Shown: positions 51,124-60,525 of the stretch, piece by piece
Numbering within the stretch: the stretch's first letter is position 1
Layout: each line of letters begins with the position of its first letter
Assembly: GCA_964019335.1 (NCBI GenBank)
Contig: OZ025653.1
Coordinates: forward strand, 728,057-792,056
DNA: 64,000 nucleotides
Reading direction: 5' to 3'
From: Diplonema japonicum
Taxonomy: Eukaryota > Euglenozoa > Diplonemea > Diplonemida > Diplonemidae
Translations under genes and position numbers: made by a program
The notes under the pieces: model-generated
Told to the model about the DNA's origin: nothing
The model's input: only the letters and a program-made list of their open reading frames with translations
Database searches by the model: none

Positions 51124-51338
51124 CTACTTCTTCGAGTGCCAGGACGTTATTCTGCTGCATGAAGGACAGAACCCAGTAATCACAGTACGGGAACACAGCG
51201 TCTGCCTGGAGGTCACCACTCTGACATCAGGCTCTTCTATGCCTCGGTGCTCCTGTGGAATGTAATGCAGTACGATACGCGGCATACCTTCCGCCCGCAC
51301 TCCCGGCAGGTTAAAGTGGAGGTTTCCTCTTCAGCCAT
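51124..51338 (-). CDS. Small zinc-ribbon-like protein (59 aa, two exons)
   Basis: Exons 51338-51288 and 51252-51124 (35-nt intron GTATGCC...CATTACATTCCACAG). The product opens MAEEETSTLTCRECGRK and continues after the splice with EHRGIEEPDVRVV, LCSRTVITGFCPSCSRI and a basic end. CxxC (CREC) and a second CxxC (CPSC) about 40 residues apart suggest one zinc ribbon. The start is preceded by an A-rich leader on the coding strand like its neighbours. The alternative downstream frame (GDLQADAVFPYC...) would need a non-standard 67-nt intron and runs on without a stop, so it is less likely. Function unknown. Confidence 0.5.
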
Positions 51339-51600
51339 TTTTTTTTTCTTCTTCCCCCCTCTTCTTTTCTTCTTTTGCTTATGGACGGGTTTGAGGAAGA
51401 AGAAAAAAAAAAAAAAAAAAGCAAACAAAAAAAAGAGAAAATAAAAAAGTTTTTTTTTTTTTAAAAAAAAAGGATAGTCTGGCTGTTCGATCTTTTAAGA
51501 GGAATAAAGACACTAAAACAACACCACAGTGCAAAGGGGACCTCTATCCTCATTGGCTCTTCTCGATTTGTTCCTGTCCCGCGAATGCCGCTCTTAGCGG

Positions 51601-51813
51601 TCACTGTGGTTGAGGGCGGGGATTAGATGCTTCGTTATTGTCCGTGGGATCGGGTCGAGGGGATGGTGGCGGTGGTGGTGGTAGCTGTCGGGCAGATAGA
51701 GGTTGTGGGTGCTCATTTACTTCCGAAGGCAGCGATTTGGCTTCGTTTTCAATACTAACTTTCTTCTCAATTATTGGTTTTGGTTCTATATCTTTCTCAT
51801 TCTTCTCCATCAC
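51601..51813 (-). CDS. Possible exon or small gene, Pro-rich (70 aa), uncertain
   Basis: The frame from the ATG at 51813 reads MMEKNEKDIEPKPIIEKK, then a segment ending LPPPPPPSPRPDPTDNN. It stays open without an ATG up to about 51893 with protein-like residues (FAPARPIVHADQPTEQND), so it may be the last exon of a gene whose upstream exon lies near 51926-52142. A connecting splice could not be settled. No domain is present. Confidence 0.3.
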   Translation of the reverse strand: MMEKNEKDIEPKPIIEKKVSIENEAKSLPSEVNEHPQPLSARQLPPPPPPSPRPDPTDNNEASNPRPQPQ

Positions 51814-51925
51814 CTCTGCTTTCCTTCCGTCATTTTGCTCAGTTGGCTGATCAGCATGAACTATAGGCCTCGCAGGTGCAAATTTCCTTTTTTATTTTTA
51901 TTTTTTATTTTCACAGCTTTTTCTA

Positions 51926-52514
51926 TCAATTAAAGTAAAAATTCGTATTACAGAAAATTGTGGTCTTCTGGCCTTCAACGTACAGGAAATTGTCGGTTGC
52001 ATACACTGGCCTTCCAAACACCGGTGCAAAATGCAAACCACTTAAATTGTCTTTTTTGCTTGCAAACATTTTGGGTACTAACTGAATTTTCGAGTTTTTA
52101 AAGGGGTAATAAGTGGATTTCAGTATTTTGTGTTGGGTAGATCTTAGTGGTGCCATGCAGTAGGAAGAAAAAAAAGGGGGGGGGGGAAACAAAAAAAAGA
52201 CATGCATACTTTTGTCGCATCGTCCTTCTGATGCCAATAATCACAAAAAACATTAAAATCAACGCCAGCACAGCCCCCTGCAAATGTCTTCTCCGTTTCT
52301 GTTTGTATTTTTTTTCCTCCTCTCTCTCCCCCCCCCCCCCCCCCTCTTTTTTTACAACAACCACACCACTGTGTGTTCCTCAGCCGCCGCTGCGGACGCT
52401 GCTTTGCACATTGCTACCGCTTCTTCAAAATTTTGCTTCACATCCGGTGCTGCTGGAGCATTCATAACCTGAGGTGTCTGCTGTGCCACTGCGACATACC
52501 CTTGGTGACGACAT
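51926..52514 (-). CDS. Small membrane protein with one TM segment (about 133 aa), 3' half uncertain
   Basis: Exon 1 (52514-52500) encodes MSSPR, then 31-nt intron 52469-52499. Exon 2 (52468-52367) encodes VMNAPAAPDVKQNFEEAVAM, then an Ala-rich end. Intron 2 (52278-52366, 89 nt) contains a long G/A-run region. Exon 3 (52277-52210) encodes GAVLALILMFFVIIGIRR, a single membrane segment with a positive flank, followed by TMRQ. A fourth exon from 52142 to 51926 (reading STQHKILKSTYYPF..., FGRPVYATDNFLYVEG) is in frame if the acceptor is CACTAAG, which differs from the other acceptors here, so this half is tentative. Topology suggests a tail-anchored or signal-anchored protein. Confidence 0.4.
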
Positions 52515-52607
52515 GCCTGCCTATCGTCGGGTTTGTGTATATATATCAATGCCTGTGGTAGAGGGTTACAACACAAGATGACTGCCAATAAACGAGTTAC
52601 TACCCAT

Positions 52608-55254
52608 CTAAGCCCCTTGGCTCCTTCCCCGTCCCCTACCCCGTCCCCTGCCGCGTGGTTGCTGTTGTGTGTTGGTGTCAGCATATTCGGATACCTGAGG
52701 TGTGGTCTTGTGAGCAGCCTTTGCAAAGGGGTTGGATGGCGCAACTGCAGCGGCAGTACCTGCACCTCCCCACTGCGTGCCCCAGGTTTGTGATTTCTTC
52801 GTGAAGACCAACCCCTTTGATGCTGGGGCAGATTGTTTCACTGCGGTCGTTGTTTTCGGTGCAACAACAGACGGTGCCGCTGCTTTAGGCTCGGTGTTGG
52901 TCTTTATGGAAGCACTTTTAACTACACTTGACACCGGAGGTCTGATGGGTTGGGCAGTTTCAGCAGTGACAGCCTTTACAGAAGACTCCTTCGGTTGTAT
53001 TTTAGGTACTGCTGCCTTCGGGGCAGTTGTTTTCGGGGCTGCACTCTCCGGTGCTGATGTTTGAGATGCTGGCGCTTGAGGCGCTGATTTGGGTGTTGAT
53101 ATTTGAGGTGCTGTCTTCGCGGTAGAGGCCTGTTGCATGCTTAGGAGCTTGGCGCGTAAATGCTGCGTGTGTGTTGATAGTTGTTTTGAATGAACATACT
53201 GCAAGTTCTGCTTCTGCGGTGTAAGGTGGGGGCGGGATGGGCCCTTTAGAGCCGACGTCTTTTGACGGCTGTTTGGGTTCTGCCTTCTTTGTAACAGGTA
53301 AGGTAATCTCTTTTTTGAGCTGCTGTGCAGGAGCAGGCTGCTTAGCCGATGTGAGAGATGGTTGGCCTTTCACAGCAGCCTTGATTACTGCTTTAAATTG
53401 AGTGGCTGCTTTGGAAGCAGCTGCTTTAGGTTTGGCAGGTGTCGATACTTTGACTGCTGTTTTGGGAGGGGCCACGGCTGTCTTAGGTTGGGCAACTGCT
53501 TGAGGAACGGACTTCGGTTGGGTGACAGTTTTGGGTGCGGTGGTCGTAGGTGCTGACCGCACTACCGCTTTAGGTTGGAGGGCGGCACTCTTCTGCGGTG
53601 TTGTCTTTGGCTGTGCGACAGTTGCTTTCGGTTGCACGGCCTTAGGCTGAGCAACTGCCTTAGGTTGCGAGACAGCTCCTTTGGGTTGCACAACTGTCTT
53701 AGCGGCTGTCTTCCCCGCGGGTTTAGGTTGGGCAGCTTTCGGCTGTGTGGCCTTGGGGACTGTCTTTGCAGAAGCTTGACCTTTTGGTGCTTGTGTTTTC
53801 GACTGATCCGAACCCCAAGACATTCGTGCACTTGCACTCGGTGCAGAAGGTTGAACCTTGGGCTGAACCTTAGGCTTCGGCTTAGGCACAGGTGGAGGCG
53901 TTGCAGCTGCGGTGACAACAACAGCAGCAAGTATCGCGGACAGTTTGCTTATGACGAGCTTCTTCCTTCTCCTCTCTGCGATAGGCTTGTGCATGTCCGT
54001 TAGAAACCTTTCCATAGCAACAAGCGACGCGGAGTGCTGGCTCCCAGTGAGGTGCCCCTCTTGCGATAAGGCTTCAACAACCCACTCCCAGCCGCGCAGT
54101 TCTCTCTGTCGCTTGCAGGGTGATTTTGAAGGTGGCTTTTTCCCGTTGCTCGGCTTAAGCGTAGGCTCCGTTCGCCTGCGTTTGAATAGTGTGCACTCAG
54201 CCATCACGTCGACGGACTCTGCTCGTGACGCACTGTCATCGGGCACTGCAAAGAACATTGTGTGCAGCGGCAGCCTGTAGGACTGTATCCTGTTGAACGG
54301 GCAGTACAGCATGTGCGACTCTACCGGGTGGAAGAGACCGCTGGTGGATCCGTTCTTTTTATCTTTCTGGAGGATGTTCAGTGGCAGCGTTGCCATGCAC
54401 ATGTCGCAGTGCAGCACCTCCTGCGTGTTCAAGGTGGTGGGCTGTTTCCTGTAAAGCAGCAAGGACAGTGCTTTGTACGTCGACAAGGACCAGCCAGAGA
54501 TCACAAGAGCAAAGGCGATACCCTTCACAGCAGCAGGGTTCCACGGGTCGGAGTCGAAGCGCTTGTACAACTTCGTCACTAGCTGATCTTTACTAGACAG
54601 CACTGCGCTGTAGGCAGGGTCTAAGAGGATCTCATTCAGGCTAGCAAGTGCCTCGCAGGCATCATCATAGCGCTGCTTGAGGGTGCCGTAACTAATGCTG
54701 TGGGCATCAAAGCGTGTGAAGCCGTGGTCGGGACACTTGGAAGTGCGGTATGGACACCAGCCTTCGTGCGACGTCTGTAGCAGCACCGCCCAGTGCTCTA
54801 GCTCCTTTTCTTCAAACGAGGTGGGTGCTTTTTGCGTAGCACCGCAGTGCTCGCACGCCAGCGCCTCTGCTCCCTTCAGCCGCCACCCGTGTTGCGCACA
54901 CACGAGCGGGCTGCACTGCTCTGTCCACAACGGGCCGCACCAGCACCACGTGTTTAGGGCAAAGCCAGCCAATCGCCTCTTAAACTGTGCGTGGCTGCTG
55001 GGGTTGTGCAGCTGCATTGCAGGTGTGTACGCCAACATTTTCTCTTGGTTCCTTAATACGCTGAACCACTTCAGCACAACGTTCTGGAACTTGCTCTCGA
55101 CCTGCTTGCCTCGCTCTGCAGCATTCTTGGGTGGTGCAGCTATGGACCAGTCTAACCTGATCTTTTTCGCCCCTTCCAGTTCCCCTTCTCCCTTTCCTTC
55201 CTCTTCCTGTTTCCGCTTCTCCCCCACAAGCACTGATGGGGCCTGTCCCGACAT
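52608..55254 (-). CDS. ZC3HC1/NIPA-like C3HC zinc finger protein with long Lys-Pro-Ala-Gln tail (858 aa)
   Basis: Exons 55254-53200, 53162-52695 and 52661-52608 (introns 37 and 33 nt). The second intron is in frame without a stop and would add VSEYADTNTQQ. Residues about 90-190 are a C3HC zinc finger: QFKRRLAGFALNTWCWCGPL, CSPLVCAQHGWRLKG, LACEHCGAT, HEGWCPYRTSKCP. A second Cys/His module (CDMCMATLPL, then HMLYCPFNR) lies near 275-325, as in the paired BLD modules of ZC3HC1/NIPA and yeast Pml39. These proteins sit at the nuclear basket and bind Tpr. The tail (about 440-840) repeats QPKA, APKT and QPKP motifs and ends in RGRGRGRGRS. An alternative E3-adaptor role was proposed for NIPA. The first intron carries a textbook CAACACACACGCAG acceptor. 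Confidence 0.8.
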
Positions 55255-55324
55255 TTTTTTACCACCCTCCTGTTAAGCATATTGCACAAGGATGCAGCTG
55301 TGGGAATACACACTATGACGGTGT

Positions 55325-56032
55325 TTAAGACTTCGACTTCTTTGGTGGTGGAGGTGGGGGTGTCTCATCGGGGATGTCAGGGAGGGGTTGCTTGGCGGCA
55401 GCTGTTGCGGCGTCCGTGGCAGTGGCAGTGGCAGTGGCGGCCCATTGGGAGTACATGTAGAGTTGCTGCTGGAGGTCTTGGTTTTGCTGTTTGATGACCG
55501 CAAGTTCCGATTTGAGTTCGGCTGCTGTGGGTGAGGAGGGGCGGTCCCCGTCAGGCTCCGCAGAGCGTCGCCGTTTGTTGCGAGGCCGGGCACGGCTTTT
55601 GGCACCTTCGCCGATGATACCGGAGAGTGTTAAGGAGAGGGAGGCTTTGGCTTCTTCAGGGATCTCTTTTTCAATAATGCTGTATATCTCTGCAGCAACG
55701 ACTTTCGGGTCTGCCAGGCAGCCTGCATCTGCACGCTTTGTGAGCACCTTGTCTGCAAGTTGCTCTATCTTGCTCCTCCACATCCCGTCCTTCCCAATGC
55801 CCTGTGTCACTGCGTCGCATAGCTCCCGTTTGCACCCCTCTGAGAGCTCCCCCAAGGCTTCTCCCACACTAGGCCCTGTCTCGGCAGTGTTCGATGTCTT
55901 CTTCACGTCCTCACCATACCCCTTCATCGCAAGGCTTCTGCATTCCCCGTACTCCTCATCTGTTAGAAATGTACCGTTTTGGTACATCATAGATAGCTGC
56001 GCCAGCCTGTCGTTCAGGACCGCCTCTGCCAT
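55325..56032 (-). CDS. Unknown nuclear-type protein with coiled coil (235 aa)
   Basis: ATG at 56032 (MAEAVLNDRLAQL) is preferred over 56104, whose extra residues look like leader. Residues about 60-165 are helical (CDAVTQGIGKDGMWRSKIEQ, then VAAEIYSIIEKEIPEEAKAS). An NLS-like RPRNKRRRS follows, then a short coiled coil (ELAVIKQQNQDLQQQLYMYS) and a tail PPPPPPKKSKS. No domain is recognised. Intronless. It lies 70 nt beyond the ZC3HC1-like start, suggesting independent promoters close together. Confidence 0.55.
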   Translation of the reverse strand: MAEAVLNDRLAQLSMMYQNGTFLTDEEYGECRSLAMKGYGEDVKKTSNTAETGPSVGEALGELSEGCKRELCDAVTQGIGKDGMWRSKIEQLADKVLTKRADAGCLADPKVVAAEIYSIIEKEIPEEAKASLSLTLSGIIGEGAKSRARPRNKRRRSAEPDGDRPSSPTAAELKSELAVIKQQNQDLQQQLYMYSQWAATATATATDAATAAAKQPLPDIPDETPPPPPPKKSKS

Positions 56033-56978
56033 GCTTGAATAAGTCCTGTGAAGGTATGCACGCCGTGTAGCAGGTTTGATATTGTTTACGTAGTTACGTA
56101 GCAATGGAATTATTTTCTCTTTCTTTTATTCCTTAAAGACAGAAAGAAACAGGAGAAGTGACTCCCTACGACACAAGGAAGGGGAGGGAAGAGGGTGAGG
56201 AGGGGGCCAAGAATCGGTGTACCTCCACTATGAAACAAATAACTTTTTTTAAGCTCTTGTTCCCCCCACTCGTCCTTCCACACGGTAGAGATGCATTGCA
56301 AAGGTGCTTTACCTAAAAGAACAACAGTCGGAGAAGCCAGCCACACCACAAAAGTTTACAAAAAAAAAAAACCCCATTCCCTAGAAACTCCCTTCTTCTT
56401 CTTTTTTTTTTTCGCTTCTTCTTTATGTTGCGCCCCTATTCCTTGCAATGGGTTCTGCGTTCTCGTTTTCTTTTTCTCTTTTTTTTTTTTCAAATCATTT
56501 TTTTTATAGCTTAGCCAAAGTGTCCTCTTTTGTATTCTCTTTTTTTTGAACACGAAAAGTGGAACGAAAAGAAATAGAAATCGCTAGCTAAAAAAGTACG
56601 ATAACTAAGGGGGAGGGGATTGGCTTAGCTTTCGTGCACGCGGGATGATACGATTTGGGAGGAGGGGAATAAAGTAAAAGTGGGAGAAAAAGAAAGAAAA
56701 ATATGGGGGTAAAAAAAAGAAAAAGGGGTAAAAAAGAAATACCACGCGGAACCGCTTGTTGCGATGAGATGAAAGAAAAAATTGTGAGGGAGAAGAGGGG
56801 GGGGGGGGGGGGGGGGATCTTAATGGAGAAAGGGACAAAAAAAAAAAGAAGCACTGGGGCACTTAATGAAATGCCTAAGGTTACAATACAAAAAATAAAG
56901 ACGAACGAGGACCTAATCATAAACTTTTTTTTTCTTCCCTTCTTCTTTCACTTTTTTTTTTAGCGAAAGAGGTTATTT
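56033..56978. other. Intergenic spacer, about 950 bp
   Basis: Homopolymer-rich: a G run at about 56798-56816 and several A and T runs. No gene is recognised; the frames at 56588-56963 are shadows of these runs. Confidence 0.5.
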
Positions 56979-58228
56979 TCACATGGCGGCAACCTTCCCA
57001 AAGCAAGCAGTACAGGCACGTTCCTGTGGGTTATTTTAGGAAGAAAAAGGGGGGAAACAAAGGACACACCTTGTTCGTGTACCCAAGATGCGGCATGGCG
57101 ATACGGCTGTTGGTGCACTTATCGCAGAAGACGTCCCCACAGCACCTGCAATGGTGCTTTCTGGTGAACATCCCGAACTTAGTGCTGCAGTTGGTGCAGG
57201 TTTTGACATCTTTATCGGTCTTCCACTCCTTCTCCGCCAACGTCCTTAATCGCAGGAGCTCAGCCTCCTTACCATCAACGTTGAACTTGGCCAGCTTCTT
57301 CCGTCCGTCATCCTCTTCCTTCTCAAGCGATTTGAGGTTTGCTTCCTGCTCTTTTTCCAACTCTGCACGTTCCTTCTTCTGCCTCTCCCGGTACTTTCCG
57401 AGGTCTGCCAGCTCCGCCAGCTCTTCCTTCTCTAGCTTGCTCCTCTCAGATGTTTCTGTATCTTCCATTTGCTTTCTCACCTTTGCCTCACCGTCCTTGT
57501 GTTTCCCTATCGCCGCAAGCTCCGCCAGTTCTTCCTTCTCCATCGCCTTCCTAGCGTTTGCTTCTTCGCCTGCGAGCTTCTTGGTGTTGGACTCGTGGTC
57601 CTTGTTCTGCTTCTTCCAAAAGTTCATGATCCCGTCCCAGCCGTCCTTCTCTTCTTTGTACATAGCCTTTCGCGCTTTGGCTTCTTCGTCCTCGGACCCC
57701 TTCCTCCCCTTCACCTCACCCTGGTAGAAGTTGACGATGGTTTTCCAACCCTCTGATTCTTCGGACTTATTGGCCTTCCTCGCCTTCTCCTCTGCATTGA
57801 ACAGCGTGTCCCTCGCACGCTTCAAGTCAGCTTCCTGTGTGTTGCTTGCTTGCCTCAGTGTATTCATACCGTAGCGAAGTAGACCTGCGATGGCGATGCA
57901 GGGGAGCCAGGTTCGCTGATGTCGACGTCTTCCGCCGCCTCGTCTCGCTTTTTCAATTTGCAAACAAGTTCATCGAATTTCGACAAGACATCCTCGTCAT
58001 TCTCTGTCACGAAAGTAGTCAATCTAGTGAGTAGTGTGGTGTGGTGTGGTGTGGTGTGGTGTGGTGTGGTGGTGTGCATACTCCGGATCAACATCTTTTG
58101 TGAGGTACTTTACGCACAAAGCTTCGTCCTCTTCAGAGGGCGCTGAGTCGAGCTGCATGCAGGTGTGGGTGTGTGTGCAGCAATACCTGTTCGATCAGCT
58201 TCTTAAACACGGGCTGGAGGTTGTCCAT
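56979..58228 (-). CDS. Coiled-coil protein with C-terminal FYVE zinc finger (358 aa, five exons)
   Basis: Exons: 58228-58187, 58152-58082, 58023-57870, 57834-57070 and 57023-56979 (introns 34, 58, 35 and 46 nt). Splicing supplies both ends: MDNLQPVFKKLIEQ at the N-terminus and ERACTACFGKVAAM at the C-terminus. Residues about 90-275 are a repetitive Lys/Glu coiled coil with an approximate repeat AIGKHKDGEAKVRKQMED, LADLGKYRERQKKERAEL. The FYVE domain (about 280-355) has EWKTDKDVKTCTNCSTKF, the basic RKHHCRCCGDVFC motif and the final CTAC pair, so all four zinc pairs are present. FYVE binds PI3P on endosomes. With two PX proteins and a TBC protein nearby, endosomal traffic is a theme. Intron 2 consists largely of a GTGGT microsatellite. 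Confidence 0.9.
58034..58074. repeat. GTGGT microsatellite inside an intron
   Basis: About eight GTGGT units (CCACAC on the coding strand) fill intron 2 of the FYVE gene. It makes this intron the longest in the gene (58 nt). Confidence 0.85.
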
Positions 58229-58292
58229 TTGTTGTGTGTGTCTTTTTTGAGTTAATGCACTGGAAAGGTGCACAGTAAATAAACTGATTAAA

Positions 58293-58694
58293 TTAGGGGA
58301 GGTAAGCCCGCTTTAAGTTGGACTTTTCGGGGAATAGTTTTTTCTCATTTCCGCAGAGCCACCCACGAACAGGGGACTTGGCACCTGCGCCCTGTGCTGC
58401 GATCTTCTCGTGCATGCACATCGAGAAGTGCTCACCTTCCTTAGCGACACACCACACGCACCCGTCACCCGAGAAGCACTCGTCGATGTCCTTGCTAGGG
58501 TAGCAGGGGTCCTTGCACCGCGGGTCGTTGCACGGCTGGTCACAACATGTCCCGTGCGAGCAGCACATCATGTGGTAGCAGCATTTTGTATCCTCATCAC
58601 ATTTCGCATTCAGTTTGCCGCAGACGCCCTCGGTGGTCAGGACATCGCCCAGCACACTAAAGGTAAGTATTAGTATTGTCAACACGCTCAACAT
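58293..58694 (-). CDS. Cys-rich secreted protein (133 aa)
   Basis: The start at 58694 gives a signal peptide MLSVLTILILTFSVLGDVLT; the upstream Met (58763) adds residues without a signal-like pattern. The mature part has about 19 cysteines in the pattern VCGKLNAKCDEDTKCCYHMM, CCSHGTCCDQPCNDPRCKDP, CYPSKDIDECFSGDGCVWCV, followed by a less Cys-rich tail with MCMHEKIAAQG. Adjacent Cys pairs and spacing suggest disulfide-knotted, EGF- or granulin-like modules. No named family is recognised. It would be secreted or wall-associated, since no membrane segment follows. Intronless. It lies 76 nt beyond the stop of the Cbl-like gene. Confidence 0.65.
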   Translation of the reverse strand: MLSVLTILILTFSVLGDVLTTEGVCGKLNAKCDEDTKCCYHMMCCSHGTCCDQPCNDPRCKDPCYPSKDIDECFSGDGCVWCVAKEGEHFSMCMHEKIAAQGAGAKSPVRGWLCGNEKKLFPEKSNLKRAYLP

Positions 58695-58769
58695 TTTTAT
58701 CCCTTTTGCTGTGGTAGCTCTGGGGGGGCGTATGCAGAACAAGTAAACACATATGAACAACACAGCACA

Positions 58770-59808
58770 CTAGAGATCGTCGTCGCCTGTTGACGTTACG
58801 TACATTACAATGCATACCTGCGGCGTGTGTGTCGTCCCAGTCAACATTGGGCAAAGTGAAGGTGTTACCTTTCGGGATTTGGAGGATGTCGCTATTCTTC
58901 AGGAGCAGGCCCAATATGGACGTACACGCGGACTGTTCCTTTGTTGTCGAGCAGGGCAGCACCCAGCCTGGTGTGTCCTCTGTCCTCATTGAGAGCAAAA
59001 CATGGCGTGCTTTAAGGTAAGGGTCAAGAAAAGACACGCACCACCCACCTCCTTGGTTCACGGTCGTACGGATGAAGTAGTCACCGGGTGTCTTGAGCGC
59101 AAGAGAGTAGCACTTCCTGTCGTACTGGTGTTGGAAACATCCTTGCTTGAGCAGCAAGATGAGTGCCTTCGGTGCGTATGCAGCAGGGAACCACCACAAG
59201 CAAAAGAAAGCGTATTCGTAAACTGTGACAGTCCCGTCGTTCGAGTAGTCGACGCATGCCTTGACTGCCTCATGGACGCTGTCCCGGTCCACGGACTCTG
59301 CGAGGTACTTCAGAGTGTAGCTGTGGAAGAACTCGTCGTAAGGTACCACCAACTTCCCCCCGAAGGCATCTTGCCACCATGACATGTACTGCTGTACTTT
59401 CTCGGGTTGCTTCGTCTTCGAGAGGATGGTGGTGAATATTGCAGAAATATCCTTCTCGCCCCGCTTCACGTGGCTCTCGACCACCACCTCTAGAAGGTCA
59501 AAGCACTTCCCTATCAGCACACGGCACTTCACCTGTCTTGACACCATGTTCACATCGCCGCCTCGCACGTATGCAATGGCACCCTCACACGCTCTTCGTA
59601 TCGCCACCACTGACTGCCGTATGGGTTCGAACTCCAACAGCTGTTTAAGCTTGCTGTTAAGCTTTTTAACTATCTTCTGCAATCGTTCATAAAACTCACG
59701 GGCCCCTTTCACCAAGTCACTATCATTGGGGTCCTCTTCTAGCACTGCAATAAGCTGCTTCAGTCCGTCAAGTCCTTCCCCCCATTCTTTTGGCAGCCCC
59801 CCCTCCAT
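58770..59808 (-). CDS. Cbl-like helical bundle, EF-hand and SH2-like protein (335 aa)
   Basis: Exons 59808-58818 and 58786-58770 (31-nt intron). The short last exon encodes only DDDL after THAAG. The N-terminal 130 residues are all helix. Residues about 140-200 read SWWQDAFGGKLVVPYDEFFH, then VKACVDYSNDGTVTVYEYAFFCLWWFP, an EF-hand pair with one usable loop (DYSNDGTVTVYE). Residues about 225-300 read KTPGDYFIRTTVNQGGGWCVSFL, matching an SH2 betaB strand (G-x-Y-x-x-R). The order helices, EF-hand, SH2 is that of the tyrosine-kinase-binding module of Cbl, but no RING follows. Phosphotyrosine binding is inferred from the conserved Arg in FIRTT. In metamonads such modules are unexpected, so homology needs a profile check. 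Confidence 0.65.
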
Positions 59809-59869
59809 CTCCTGTGGTGATTCTGAAGCTATCGAACCTGTTTAAGTAGACAGGTGACTGATGACAGTG

Positions 59870-60525
59870 TCAGTGAGTAGTAGTAGTGGTGTCCGCATAA
59901 GGTATCTTCGGACATATGCTTGTTTTGTTGTTGTGTTGATCATCAGAGTGTGTGTCAGTGCCGCAATGCTCCCATCCCCATCCCCACCCCCCAGGACAAA
60001 CCAGTAAAGAGGTCAGTGATCTTGGTTGTATTGCGAATGGAAAAATAATCAACACACCACAGTGTTCATACGCCAGGTAAAGTTAAAGTGTGCATCATTC
60101 CGGTTATTCTGAATCCCCCACCCCAGTAACAAATTGGGAAATATCTTTGATGCAAGCTCAGTCCCGACACCTTGCTGCAATGTCGTCAGTGTTGAAGGTA
60201 AGTCTTTTCCCTTCAGTCAGGTGGCTCATGCTCTGCAGAACTGAACCTATTGTCTGTCATGTCGATCATTCGCTTTACTCTTCTGGTTGTAACAGGCAAC
60301 GGGGAAAAAAAAAAGGGAGGGAAAGTGTTCAGACAGCCCGTCGTTTTTGTCACCAGAGGCAACACCGAAGTGAGCAGTAAGGCATCAGCTTGCAAATACG
60401 AACAGTTTCATCACCACACTATCGAGGAAAAGGGCGGTACTCCTGTTGCAGGAAGCCAGACATCTGGGGAGTTTGGGTGTGCGTGCGGTTCCATATCCGG
60501 AAGGGACGCGACCGTTAAACGCCCG
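59870..60525. repeat. Dispersed repeat, copy III
   Basis: It matches 33119-33778 almost base for base, with an 8-bp deletion in the CCCCACC stretch. It starts inside the 554-bp unit (TCAGTGAGTAGTAGTAG) and ends with the 65-bp CATCTGGGGAG block (60461-60525). Confidence 0.8.
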
